Positions 31,284-43,169 of a stretch of 64,000 bases of DNA are shown here, piece by piece. The stretch's first letter is position 1. Each line of letters starts with the position of its first letter. Both the position numbers and the translations under genes were made by a program. Origin of the DNA: Coremacera marginata (lineage: Eukaryota > Arthropoda > Insecta > Diptera > Sciomyzidae); the NCBI GenBank assembly GCA_914767935.1, contig OU612043.1, positions 86,965,538 to 87,029,537 on the forward strand, written 5' to 3'. The notes beneath the pieces were generated by a model. That model saw only the letters and a program-made list of their open reading frames with translations, was not told where the DNA came from and did not search any database.

Positions 31284-31640
31284 ACAGAATGCAAACCCCC
31301 AATTAATAAAGATCATTTATGTCCGTGCTCTCGTCCATGCATATGGAAAAAGCTCTGTAATCGTTTAATTTGTTTTTAATTTCAGAGTCAATATTTTTGC
31401 TAATTTGTACAGTGCGGCGGACGATGATATTGTGAGATAAAGGTAACGTTGTTATAGTTATTGCTGCTTCGCTATCAAGTTTTTGCAAAATTTTAACGCA
31501 AATATCTTTAATAAATGCTCCATCTGAGGAAGGACTACCTTTTTTACAATATTATAGCCAATTAATTTAGATAATGTCATTTTTAATTTAATTTGTTTGT
31601 TTTTTACATCGCTATCGTCTAAGTTTCAGTCCATTTCAGA
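31284..31640 (-). pseudogene. hAT-type transposase fragment
   Basis: Minus strand: GAFIKDICVKILQKLDSEAA, LPLSHNIIVRRTVQISKNI, then AFSICMDESTDIND. The DESTD motif with the preceding PLS..R block is characteristic of hAT transposases of the ZBED5/GTF2IRD2-like group. An in-frame TAA follows, and coding-like LGVCIL continues up to the mariner junction. Both ends are missing. Confidence 0.75.
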
Positions 31641-31919
31641 AATAAAGAATGTCTTTATTTTATGCGAAAGAAATTGATTTTTTTCTTCTTATAAAATCTA
31701 TGCTTTTATACATTATCTGTTTCATCAATATAATTTTGAAACATTTCATAATGCCTCTTCATTAGGGTGGGGCGATTAGTATGGAAGGAAAAAAATCTTA
31801 ATGGGCGCTTCGCGTTTCTGATTCTTGGGATTGTAATGAGCAAAAAAGTCCACTAGACCATACGTCTACGGTGAAAATCGAGCTTCCAGATTTTGACTTG
31901 CAGTTTTTTCTCAAACTTT

Positions 31920-32165
31920 TGTCACGTTTTTTTTGGTTATTTTGGCCTATAACAGCCAAACTATTGAGATTTTCGATCCAATACTAAGACAAAAATTATA
32001 TCCAAGACAATAGTTAAGTGAAAGTGCAAATTTTTCGTGAAAATATTGATAAATTACCATTTTCAGTAGTTCATAGCGCAAAATCATAAAAATATTCTAT
32101 TTCTTATTTTTATTCTATTTTTTTATTTTATTCTATTTTATTCTATTTATTTTATTTCTTATTTT
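31920..32165. repeat. Left long inverted-repeat arm
   Basis: Pairs with 34868-35064 over about 200 bp with scattered differences. One internal segment (left 31985-32015) differs from the right arm. A T-rich tract with TTCTATTTTATT units follows. Confidence 0.75.
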
Positions 32166-32362
32166 TTATTCTTCTATTGTTTTCAGTCCATTTGACGCAT
32201 TTTTGTTAGTTTATTGTAAACGATCACAGCATCAAATACACATAAAATTAAATACGCATTTTAAAATATCTGCCGCAAATGTAAGTTTTAGAAATAATTG
32301 TTTCGTGTATAAACTGTGCAGTGCTAATAAAAATCATTTTTTTAATTTAAGATATAAAAAAT

Positions 32363-34709
32363 ATGGATAATCCAGTGGATTCTGATAATTCAGAGAATGT
32401 GGAGATGGAGACGCAGCCAGAATCATCAGCGTCATCATCAAATCTAGAACATATGCCTTCGCAAAACGTATTGGCATTCGGTTTAGAGGCTGAATTAGAC
32501 GATATTTCGCTTCCAACTACGAGCGTCATTTTGAAGCATTATTTTTTATTGGCCGCTCGTTGCAAAAACGCAAATAATATGTTTTCATTCCGCCCATTCA
32601 CCCCACATTCACCCCATACGTTTGCGACAAATTGATACAAATTTGAAACAAATTAAATATTGAGGTTATTGAAAAAAAAATTATTAAGAAATTGGGCAGA
32701 TTATTGAAAAATTACCGTGAAGCTTGTAAGAGACAAACAAAAAATGATGCTAAATTCAAAGAATTTGTTGACAGCACAACGAAAATATTTTACATCGGAA
32801 AATGTAAATGCCAGCTCAAAACAGCTCGATGTAATTGTGACAAAATTCCTCACCGACTCCATGAATTCATGTTGGATCAGCATAACGAACGCAGACTTAC
32901 AATACCTGAATATTTGCCAGTCGAAACAGAAATATCGACTGTGTTACCATCTTAACATTCAGGTGCATCATCTGATCCAATATTTCAACCAACCGCATGA
33001 GATGTGTATGAATTGGAAAACTATGAACCTCCTGGTTCGGAAATCCATACACCAACCTTGCGAAGAATGTATACTCCACGATATAGTACACCACGGTTTG
33101 CAATGATGTGCGATCGCTTTGGGGTATCCGATCGATTAGCATCTGTTTTGGCTTCAGCTTTATTCGCTTACATACAGTTTAAGGATGAGCGAGGTGAAAC
33201 CATTATTATGGATAAAAGAAAAGTGAGCCGAGAGCGTGAAAAATCCTGACACCATATTTTACGAGCAAATCACGATGGTGAATCGTTGATCGCTTTTTCG
33301 TTTGATGGTCGCAAAAATGATTCATTAACTCTGGAGAAAATTAATGATGTATATCACACTACAATGCGAAAAGAACCACACCTAGTAGTAATACGTGAAC
33401 CACATTCGTCACTAATTGGCTATGTGAATTTAGAAGACAAAGGCGAACCCTCCAAAGCGAAACAAGCCGAATTGATTGCATTTTTCAAATCTAAAAATCT
33501 TTCACTTGAAAATTTAATTGCCGTCTGTAGTGACGGTGAGGTGGCAAACACTGGCACATCTGGAGGTGTATTGCGTCTCATCGAACGCTATTTAGATACC
33601 AATACATTGGTTTATCTGTTTACTTCATTACAACGAATTGCCGTTCCGACATCTGTACAACGCTGTCGAAAAAACGGCCACTACTGAACCGACAAAAGGC
33701 ACTGGATCGTTAGCTCAAAGGATAGATATTTGCAATACATTGCAAGTAAATATCATAACTTTATGTACTTCTTTGTCTATACGATATAGTTTTGAAATTT
33801 TTTTATTGAAATAATCTGAACATTTTTCAGATTATCGAAAATTTTCAACTTATTCCATTTGAACACATTCCTCCAATGAGTACAGATGCTGAAAATCAAC
33901 TTTCCACGGACGTTAAATACCTATACCAAATTGCCCAAGCCGTTTCAAATGGTAGTTGCTCAATGTATCTTGCAACCATCAAACCTGGACCAATAGGGCA
34001 TTCGAGATGGATAACAAAAGCTAGTAGATTGCTCCGTGTGTATATTGCGACAGAAAACCCATCACAAAATTTACAAATTTTGGCAAGGTACATCATGAAA
34101 GTGTATGTTCCCATGTATTTCAACGTCAAATACTACAATTCGGCTGTATACGGTAGTGCTCTGCTTGGAAAATTCATCCAGTGGACGCAATATTTACCAA
34201 ACAACTTACGTAACATCGTAAATCCCGTAATATAGAATAATTCTTATTTCGCACACAGTGAAAATGTTTTGTTGAGCATGTTATTCGATGATTGTAAAGA
34301 AATTCGTAAATTGGCACTCAAAAAAGTATTGTATATTCGCGACAACGTTTGCGATTTAACTGAGCTTCGCAAATATATAAAACCAAACATCAATTTTGAT
34401 TGTACGGATTACGTTCACATAATCGATTTAGAGGACAAAGCATTGTTATTTGAACCGCCATTTACCAGGAATATTCCGTATGAGCATTTACAACAACACC
34501 TCGAATGTGTAGATGATGAAGATCCATCTTTTTCAGACCCACTAATACCTTGTCATATTCAAGGTACGGAGCGTCATGTAAAGCTACTAGCTAGTGTTGC
34601 TAAGCGTTCAATCGACAAAAACCGTGAAGGTATAATGGCATCTGTATCTGAAGGCCGAAAGAAAGCGCCTCGTATGGAATCTCGAAAAGATTTGGAAGGC
34701 AATCTTTGA
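32363..34709 (+). pseudogene. Transposase-like protein of unassigned superfamily
   Basis: Start ATG 32363 (MDNPVDSDNSENVEME, acidic). Blocks in order: CKCQLKTARCNC followed by EFMLDQHNERR (a Cys cluster, 32815-32900), MCDRFGVSDRLASVLASALF (33107-33165), FSFDGRKND (33297-33325), VVIREPHSSLIGYVNL, VCSDGEVANTG (33523-33555) and GGVLRLIERYL. A GT-AG intron of 85 bp (33746-33830) keeps phase. Then LSTDVKYLYQIAQAVSNG, GPIGHSRWITKASRLLRVYI, IMKVYVPMYFNVK and CHIQGTERHVKLLASVA follow. I know this block order from uncharacterised transposon proteins of insects and cnidarians. FDGRKND and DG-VANTG could be the Asp positions of an RNase H-like fold (inference). Stops near 32635, 32955, 33247, 33685 and 34233 make this copy dead. 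Confidence 0.65.
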
Positions 34710-34867
34710 ATGAAAAATACACTGAATTCGAATTTTTGATGTGAAATCGTTTAACCTTCTCTCTACCAATACAATTATTTTGTACTTTAAATGAATTTCT
34801 CTGATAATTTTCAAAATAAATATTGAACAAAACAAAAAAAAACATTTTTGGATAAAAAAAGTGGAAA

Positions 34868-35064
34868 AAATAAGAAATAGAACATTTTTATGATTTTGCG
34901 CTATGAACAACTGAAAATGGTAATTTATCAATATTTTCACGAAAAATTTGCACTTTCACAAGGCCAAAACTGACTGAAGGAGCGTTCCAATGCTTAGTAT
35001 TGGATCGAAAATCTCAATGGTTTGGCTGTTATAGGCCAAAATATCCAAAAAAACGTGTGACCAT
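34868..35064. repeat. Right long inverted-repeat arm
   Basis: Reverse complement of the left arm. It ends at CACGTGTGACC-like sequence near 35064, beyond which the outer part seen on the left is lost. Confidence 0.75.
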
Positions 35065-35302
35065 TTTTTTATTGAATTATTATGTTTTCTTTTGTTTTAT
35101 TGTTATGTTTCAAAACATGGAATTGGTTTTTTTGTAAAAGAAATCTATAATAAATAACTTTTACAAATATGTAATATTTTTTTTTTGCGACTTCAATTTG
35201 GCTAATTAAATATCAATTAAACTTATAACATACTCTTGCCCGACTTTGGATGTGAGCCACTGTATATGTATTTATATTTTTTATTCGTAATCCCGTTTGT
35301 TG

Positions 35303-37998
35303 TGGGCAACGGCAAACTGGCATCCGTCAGTTTGACGGCTAATTTGAGCGGCGGGTCACTCTATAGACCTTAAACATGGAATGTGCGCATGGTTTGGGTC
35401 CCGCCACATTACTACTGCCCAATGAAAACTAAACCAGCCTCGGATAAGAGCCCCAATTACGTTGACGACTACCGCAAACGAAAAACTGACAATGATTTAC
35501 GGATATGCACCTGGAATGTCCGAACCCTTTATAGGGAAGGTGCCATTATCCAACTGGCGGAAGCCCTCAAAACAATAAAGGCTGACATCACCGCCATCCA
35601 GGAAATGCGATGGAAATGGCAAGGCTGCTCTAAACAAGCACACTTTGATATCTACTACAGCTGCCATGCGGAGAGGCGCGAATTTGGATGTGGATTCGTT
35701 GTTAGCCGGAAACTACGCCACCTTGTTTCCCGGTTCACACCTGTGAACGAAAGATTGGCCACGATCCGCATCAAGGCAAAATTTTTCTGCATCAGCCTTA
35801 TTTGCGCGCACGCCCCGACGGAGGAAAAGGACGAAGCCGTCAAAGACGCTTTCTACGCTAGTCTTGAGGACGTATACGACCACCTTCCGGTCCATGAAGT
35901 GAAAATAGTCCTCGGCGATTTTAATGCGAAAGTCGGAAGGGAAGGCATCTTTGGCCCCACTGTCGGTCAGTTCAGTCTTCATGAGACCTCCACGAACAAC
36001 GGTCTAAGGCTGATCGACTTCGCCGCGGGGGGAAAATGGTAGTTAGTAGCACCAGATTTAAGCACCTCGACATCCACAAGGCCACCTGGCTGTCCCCGGA
36101 TCAAAAAACGCGAAACCAAATTGATCATGTTGTAATCGACGGAATGCATGCCTCTAGTGTTCTAGATGTGCGTACATTTCGGGGGGTCAACATTGACTCC
36201 GATCATTATCTTGTTGCAGCCAAGATCCGCATGCGATTATGCAATGCGAAGAACATACGCACAGGAATGCAACGAAAGCTAGATGTCGCTAAGCTGCAAT
36301 TACAACGGACTGCCGAAGCCTACTCCGCTCAACTCTCGGTTAAGCTCAACCAACCAACCTCTGGACCCGACGACGCCGGCGGACTTTGGGCGCTTATATC
36401 CCACTCCATGCGCGCTGCCGCTGAAGAATTCATTGGTTTCCGGCGCCCGCAACCTCGGAACCAATGGTATGATCAGGAGTGTCGCATTGCGACTGCAGTA
36501 AAATTTTCAGTTCAGAGCTACCAATCAACAATGACGGAGTGGAAGTACCACCACCTAGCCATGAAGAGGTTCAAGTTGCTATCCAACGACTCAAAAACAA
36601 CAAAGCAGCGGGTTGTTGTTGGTTGAATTGTTTAAAACCGGCGGCGATGAATTGATAAGGCGCATGCATCAGCTCATCACCAAAATATGGCTAGAAGAAA
36701 GCATGCCCGACGATTGGAACCTCAGCGTACTGTGCCCTATACTTAAGAAAGGAGACCCAACAATCTGCGCTAGTTATAGAGGTATCAGCCTTATTTCCAT
36801 CGCATATAAGGTTCTCTCAAGCGTACTGTGTGAAAGATTAAAGCCAATTACAAAAACACTGATTGGACCTTATCAGTGTGGCTTTCGACCTGGTAAGTCC
36901 ACCATAGACCAGATTTTCACGCTACGACAAATCCTGGAGAAAACCCACGAAAATCAAATTGACACACACCATCTCTTTGTCGATTTTAAAGCTGCGTTCG
37001 ATAGCAGAATGACGTTGAGCAACACACGCAGCTCCGTCAAGGTAGGAAATGACCTCTCCGAAACCTTCAATACCGAAAGAGGTTTCAGGCAAGGCGATCC
37101 ACTGTCTTGCGATCTCTTTAACATCATCATGGAGGGGATCATACGAAAGGCCGGTGTGGATCGTAATGGCACCATTTTCTACAAAGGCGTCCAGCTCCTT
37201 GCGTACGCTGATGATATTGATATTGTCGGCAGAACCAAGAGAGATGTTACTGCTGCTTTCGCCGCTATCGAAAAGGAATCAGCCAAAGTAGGTTTGACGA
37301 TAAATGAGGGTAAAACAAAATATATGCTGTCTACATACAAGGGAGCTCGGCGTTTAGACTCCCACGTTTCATCCGGCAGCTATAACTTTGAAGTAGTCAA
37401 GGAGTTCGTTTACCTTGGCACCGCCATTAATACCAAAAACGAAATCAGCCTGGAGATAAAGCGAAGAACAATAATTGCTAATAGGTGCTACTACGGGCTC
37501 AGTAAGCAACTAAGTTCCAGAGCCCTCTCTCGATCGACAAAACTAACACTCTACAAGACGCTCGTTCTACCAGTGCTGCTTTATGGCGCTGAGGCATGGG
37601 TAGTTTCGCAAACTGACGCAGCCGCTCTGGGGGTGTTCGAGAGAAAAGTTCTTCGCAAAATCTTCGGTCCTGTTCGAGTCGGCGATGACTATCGCATCCG
37701 AATGAACCACGAGCTGTATGAGCCGTATAACTGTGCAGCGACTACGCTGGCTGGGTCATGTCCATCGTATGAACTACGAAGCTCCAGCGAAAAAGGTGCT
37801 CGAGGCGAGGGTCGCTGGTCAAAGACGACGAGGGAGACCATGCCTCCGATGGATGGACCAGGCTGAGGAAGCCCTAACCGCACTTGGTGTATCCGATTGG
37901 AGAAGGCGCGCGCAAAGCAGAGGCGCCTGGCGAGAGCTGATGAGGTCGGCTGAAACCCGGACACGAGTTGTTACGACCACCTAAGTAAGTAAGTAATA
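35303..37998 (+). mobile_element. RTE-clade LINE, copy B
   Basis: A 10-bp target duplication CCGTTTGTTG (35293-35302 and 37999-38008) and a (TAAG)n tail at 37981-37998. The 5' leader is longer than in copy A but still truncated (starts TGGGCAACGG). Relative to copies A and C it has an internal deletion of several hundred bp near 36505 and smaller ones near 37005 and 37725. Confidence 0.92.
35383..37984 (+). pseudogene. RTE ORF, copy B, with deletions
   Basis: The endonuclease half is intact in sequence (ICTWNVRTL, GDFNAKVG, DSDHYLV) but frameshifted near 36030. The basic linker is deleted near 36505. RT motifs SYRGISLISIAYKV, CGFRPGKSTIDQI, FVDFKAAFD, GFRQGDPLSC and LLAYADDIDIV are all present (36776-37230), as is the C-terminal RRRGRPCLRWMDQAEE block in another frame. 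It is inactive because of the deletions. Confidence 0.88.
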
Positions 37999-38007
37999 CC
38001 GTTTGTT

Positions 38008-38741
38008 GACACTCACTACATCCTGAAAAGGATGTGTGTCCTTTGATGCAACAGATAAACGATCGAGCAGGAGTATCGCATATAAAGGATCGAATTCTAA
38101 ATGCTACTATCTTTCCCTTAATAGCAAAACCATTGCTAAACAATTAACTTGCAAAGTTTTAACTTCTGCTATGAAGTCGTGCAAGTAGGACTCCACAATA
38201 TATGGTTTATGTTTACTTACGTAACTGCCAATTAAAAAAACAAACTTATTGGTCATATTTGAAACACGACCTAAAATTGGCCATAGTCCCACTTTTAAAG
38301 AGCTGTAGGCTCAATACTGATATCTAAAACGACATCATTTAGTTCCTCAAGTTTAATATAATTTTTAATTTTTTCTAATTGGTTTCTTATGCCAATGTGA
38401 AAATAATGCCCCGGTGAAACTGTACGAACCACAATATTTCGTTGCCTTCCAATTAAACCAACAACACTCTTTGGGACGGACAAATTTTGTGATTTAATAT
38501 TTTTAATAGCTTTGTGCAGCAACGGACAGACGGACTATAAGTAAGAAACCAGGATCTCAACTGATCTTTTAAAGATTTTTTCTTTAACTAAAATATTTCT
38601 TGGAATATCACTTGAAACACTTTGATGCGAAATACCTTCATTCTCATTCACTTCACTCGTTTTATCGTTCACGTTAAAAACGTCGTGTAACTTTTTATGT
38701 TCTTTTTTTACAAGACGTTTTAACAGCCTTTTACTTAGCAT
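38008..38741 (-). pseudogene. Transposase_21/CACTA-like transposase N-terminal part, cut by RTE copy B
   Basis: Minus strand from ATG 38741 (MLSKRLLKRLVKKEHKKL). Blocks: LRSWFLTYSPSVRCCTKLLK, then VSPGHYFHIGIRNQLEKIK, VVLDISIEP, LWPILGRVSNM, FVFLIGSYVSKHKPYIVESY and FICDTPARSFICCIKGHTS with FSGCSECQQ. The PILG..KP...D.PAR...KGH..Y.GC..C order is that of a metazoan transposase family related to DUF4218/Transposase_21 proteins; I am not certain of its superfamily name. Several frameshifts are present. The reading is cut exactly at the RTE insertion (TSD CCGTTTGTTG), and I could not find the continuation beyond 35292. Confidence 0.6.
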
Positions 38742-39060
38742 TATTAACAGATGTTTTAAATTTTTACAACTTTAATGTTTTTGTTAAAAATGCACAAAAA
38801 ATAAAGCACGCACAAGCAACCAGTTCAATGATAAATAACGGGCAATATGAATAAGAAAAAGAAATAACAATAACGTTTGTTGTCAATGTTGCCTTTGTTT
38901 TCACAAAAGAGCTCTTTTTAAATTCCTCTTTATTGTTGGCATTGCCTGGTTCTTACAAAGAACCAATAAAAACAAATTTGATTATGAGGCATTACAGTCT
39001 GCATTATTTTAAACAAAAAGTAATAGCATTTTGGGCTTAAAGAATTATGTAATGCATTAA
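38742..39060. other. No feature recognised
   Basis: AT-rich. It could be the 5' leader of the transposase gene on the minus strand, but no terminal repeat was seen. Confidence 0.4.
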
Positions 39061-39338
39061 ATAAGCGAATTTTAAATAAAGGCATAACAAAATTTTAAAA
39101 ATGTTTTGCTGGGTAAATCAATGTTAGAACACGTATTAGAAGCATATTTCCCTATACCGATATTTCGTATTTGTTTCCAAGTTTGTTTACCTATAAGAGC
39201 ACTATTAAATTTTTTTTCATAAAATCTTGACGTTGAAGATTTTACTTCTTTTACAACTTTTGTTCTTAAATTCTTGTAAGCCTCATACAAAAAAGCCAAA
39301 CGGTAGCACCTCCACCAATGCAATGTCACGCATATAAA
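39061..39338 (-). pseudogene. CR1-like LINE copy 2, downstream half
   Basis: Minus strand: LIYMRDIA (39333-39310), then VVKEVKSSTSRFYEKKFNSA and GKQTWKQIRNIGIGK. It directly continues the ORF2 linker that stops at WFRTNI near 47126 (the nearly intact copy reads WFNGTIKTLIQQRNSA at this point). The two halves therefore belong to one LINE split by the 7.8-kb composite at 39345-47125. Confidence 0.75.
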
Positions 39339-40249
39339 TTAGTTTTTTATACCCCAACGCGTACTGCGTAAGGGGTATATTAACTTTTTCATTCCGTTTG
39401 TAACGCCAATAAGGAGGCGTGGCAGGTATAGAAAAGTATATATATTTTTTATTAGCATCACCACCTGAGTCTATTTCCGTGTGTCCATCTGTCGGTCTGT
39501 CCGACTGTCGACAAGATTACAGCCGTAATTTTAAAGCTATTGCGATGAAATTCAAAATATAAGTTTCTTTTTAAAAAAACGGAAGATCAAGTTCGAAAAT
39601 GGGACAAATCGGATGAAAATCACTCCTACCTCCAATACAAAGTGACTTTATTTTAAACGTAAAATGCCTTTAAAATCCACAAAAATAAAAGAAATGCCTT
39701 GAAATTTCGCACGTAAGCTTTGATCTTCAATATAAATGCTGGCTATGAAATACGAAAAATTCGGATGAAAATCACGCTTACCTACTATACAAAGTGGCTC
39801 TAATTTAAAAGTAGAATCTCTTAGTTTAGTTTAGTTTAGTTTAGTTTATTAGTGTTTCGTTTTCTAATACAAAAGATATAATAATCTTAATATAGTATTA
39901 GTGATATTTTGTTCATGATCAGCGGAAGTAATATAATATTAATTAGTTAAAATAACAAAATTGACTTAAAACTATTAAGGAAAAGAATAAAATAAAAAGT
40001 TAGAGTTAAAAAACTAGGATAACGCAATTTTTAAATCATTGTAGTACTTAAAACGGTTGTATTCGTATAATGTAATGTCGGGCCAGCCGAACAAGTATTG
40101 ATAATTAATTTTAAACAATTTTCGGAAACTATAAGTGATAACATAAAAATAAAAAATTAAAGATATTACAACAAAGAGAAATAATTATAAAGTTTAGCTT
40201 TGAATTGCATGGGATTAGTAACAGATTTAATATTGGCAGGTAGAGAATT

Positions 40250-42968
40250 CTACAGACGAATTGAATTTATATAGAATTGCCTCTCCGAAATCAAATGAGT
40301 ATGCCTTAATTGTATAATTTGAGTTGATCTATTTGATCTGAGAAAGCGTAGTCGGTCATGTAAATATTTAGGTTCTTTGTAGACAATTATTTTCTGTAAA
40401 AACACAAGTACTTTGAATTTTAATAAATTGTCGAAAGTCATATTGAAAATTTGTCTAGAAAACGTGGAAATGTGATCCGATCGCCTAAGTCCAAAAATAT
40501 AACGTGAGATGTTGTTATAAATAACGTTAAGTTTCTGTCTGCTTATAGAGTCACAATTAGCGTATAATTCACACCCATATAGTAGAGTAGGTATTAGGTA
40601 TGTTTTTGCCAAGAGGAGCCTTATTCTGCGAGGAGTGAAATATTGTGTAACCCAAAGTGTACGAAGCATGCCGTAAATTTTACCAACAGTGCAGTTTATA
40701 TGATTATTCCAAGATAGGAGTCTATTGAAAGTAATACCGAGGTTTTTCGCGGTTTCCACAAAAACAATGTTCGATCCATTAAGAGTCAATGAAGGTATGA
40801 GAGACTGGTCAGTTTTCTTTTTATAAACAACAATACATTTAGATTTTTTTGGATTTAAACACAATCCATTCTTAAGCGCCCAGTCATTAATTTTGCATGT
40901 TATTCATGGAGTCTAAGTCGCAACTTGCATAAAGTTGAACGTCGTCAGCGTACATGTGCAATTTACAAAAATTCAACACTTTGGGCAGGTCGTTAACGTA
41001 AATGGAAAACAATAATGGTCCTAACAGAGAACCTTGCGGAACACCTCTTGAGACTGCGATAAATTTAGACGTAACATTATTCACAAATACTGCTTGAGAC
41101 CGATCTCGTAAATATGACGACACTAAATTAGACGCAGACAATGAACAATTATACATATTTACTAGCTTAGAAGACAAGATATCATGATCAACTGTGTCGA
41201 AAGCTTTCGAGTGGTCAAGAAGGGTCAAAAAAGTTACTTTGCTGGCATCAAAATTTACTCGTATGTCTTCGGTTACATCTATCAGTGCCGTAATGCAACT
41301 ACGTTTCGGCCTGTAGCCAGATTGACGGTCGGTTAAAAGACCGTTATCACAGAAATGCTTGTTTAGCTGTTTGCACATCAAGTCTTCAAAGACTTTAGAA
41401 ATAAATGGTAAGATTGCAATTGGCCTATATTCATTTGCAGCTTTCACTATTGGAATTATTTTAGCTTTTTTCCAGCAAGATGGGTAGATTGATTTTGTTA
41501 ATATTGAATTAAATATAAAGGTAAATATTGGTAAGAGTCTTGGTAGCAAAGCTTTTATAAATATTGGATGAATTTCATCAAAACCTATAGCATTTGATTT
41601 AATGGACAGAAAACTATTTAACACATCAAGTTGGTCAACACAACTGAAACTAAAGCTAATATCACAGTTATTATCACAGATGGAATTTTCATAAACATTG
41701 GTTTGTATCACCAATTGTATAGGAATGTTAACAAAATTGCTGTTAAGTTCGTCCACATTTATTGCACTTAATGAATCAGTTTTCTTACTGACACCAATGT
41801 CACGAATCAAACTCCAAGTCTGTTTACTGTCTACAGCATTGCTGAATTTGTTTTCATAAAATTTGGTTTTAGCTGTTTTAATAGCCCAAGTAACTTCGTT
41901 TCTTTTTTGCTTAAATTGGCTATGGAGTTCAGAAGTTTTGAACCGCTTCCAGCGATTGTAAGCAGAGTTACGCTGTTGAATTAGTGTTTTTATAGTACCG
42001 TTAAACCAAGGACGATCGCTTGGTTTAACTTTTCTAGTTTTCATTGGCACAAATTTATCGAACAAGTAACTTAAACAACTATTCAGTATCGCAACTTGCT
42101 CGTCAACAGAAGAGGTATAATATATTATATTCCAATCAATTATATTAACCTCAGATTCTAGTTGTGTATAATTAATATTTTTAAAGTCCCTAAAGCTAAA
42201 ACTAGTCGGTTTATTGCACAATTGAAAGTCATATGTTAAGAAAATCAAGTCATGTTTAGAAAAATTAGCACAAGAAAGTTGATTATAAAATAAAAGTTTG
42301 GATACGTCATTCAATAAAAAAAGGTCAAGTAAAGTATTAGCAGTACTAGTAAAATGTGTAGGGTACGTCATGTTAGCAGAGTATAAGCCTAAAGAAATAA
42401 CCTCATTAATAAAATTATCTTCAGACAAAAGGTTACTATTGAAGTCACCAGCAATTAAGATGTTCGTATAAGACAAGGACAAACACTGAACAGATTCTAT
42501 AAATGGGGACATGTCGATATAACGATTGGGCCTATAAACGGAGCCAACAAGTAATTTTTCAGAGCCAGAAATAACATCAACGAACAAATATTCAATAGAA
42601 CTACCTATTTGAGATTTACAATTTAATTTACACGAAATTTCACTTCTCACATAAATAGCAGCACCCCCGGCATGACTCAGGCGATCAGCTCGGAATATTT
42701 TATAACCGTTTACTTTAAACAAGTCATCCAGCATATCAGGAACGAACCACGTTTCTGAGACACATATAACATGAACATCAGAGTTTTCAAAAATATATCT
42801 AAACTCATCTATTTTCTTTACAAGACTTTGTGCGTTAATGTGACAGACATTTAAACCTTTTCTTTGTTTGCATAATACGCGAATTAAAGCATATGTGTTG
42901 TCTGTGGAACTACTATTTGTGCTATTTAAAGAGTTCATGTTCAATGTAATATTTCCCACCCCGTGCAA
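40250..42968 (-). pseudogene. CR1-like ORF2 (endonuclease-RT), one frameshift
   Basis: Start ATG 42968. Endonuclease: LNVCHINAQSLVKK, VICVSETWF, YRPNRYIDMSPF, IAGDFNSN and SKHDLIF. Linker: DRPWFNGTI and KFYENKFSNAVDSKQTW. RT: NAIGFDEIHPIFIKALL, EYRPIAILPFISKVFEDL, QSGYRPKRSCITALI, LLDHSKAFDTVDHDIL, SRGVPQGSLLGPLLF and LHMYADDVQLYAS (near 40930). The frame shifts by one base near 40890 (after SMNNMQ) and resumes as INDWALKNGLCLNPKK through 40250, ending FYINSIRL. About 900 codons in all. YADD and the endonuclease Glu/Asp/His residues are conserved. The C-terminal INSIRL is typical of CR1/L2-group LINEs in insects. Confidence 0.88.
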
Positions 42969-43169
42969 TTTTTATAAAGTTCTTTGTTATAATACAAATA
43001 CATATAAAAATGAAATAAAAAAGTAAGATATGCTTACAAGTTAATTTTTTGTAAAAAAAAAAGACAAAAATTAAACATTTGAAATAAACATATACTTATG
43101 GTCAGCCTAAAACATATGGTCAGCCTAATATATATGGTACGCTTAAATTGTGGAGAGAGCCGGCGTAAG

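Larger units (their letters stand above)
31762..35064 (+). mobile_element. DNA transposon with long inverted repeats, superfamily unassigned
   Basis: The left terminus is TTAGGGTGGGGCGATTAGTA. Subterminal inverted arms are at about 31920-32165 and 34868-35064, sharing TTTTGGCCTATAACAGCCAA, GAGATTTTCGATCCAATACT and CAAATTTTTCGTGAAAATAT. The outermost about 157 bp of the left arm has no counterpart on the right, so the right end is truncated. A spliced transposase-like gene occupies the centre (32363-34709). Confidence 0.75.
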
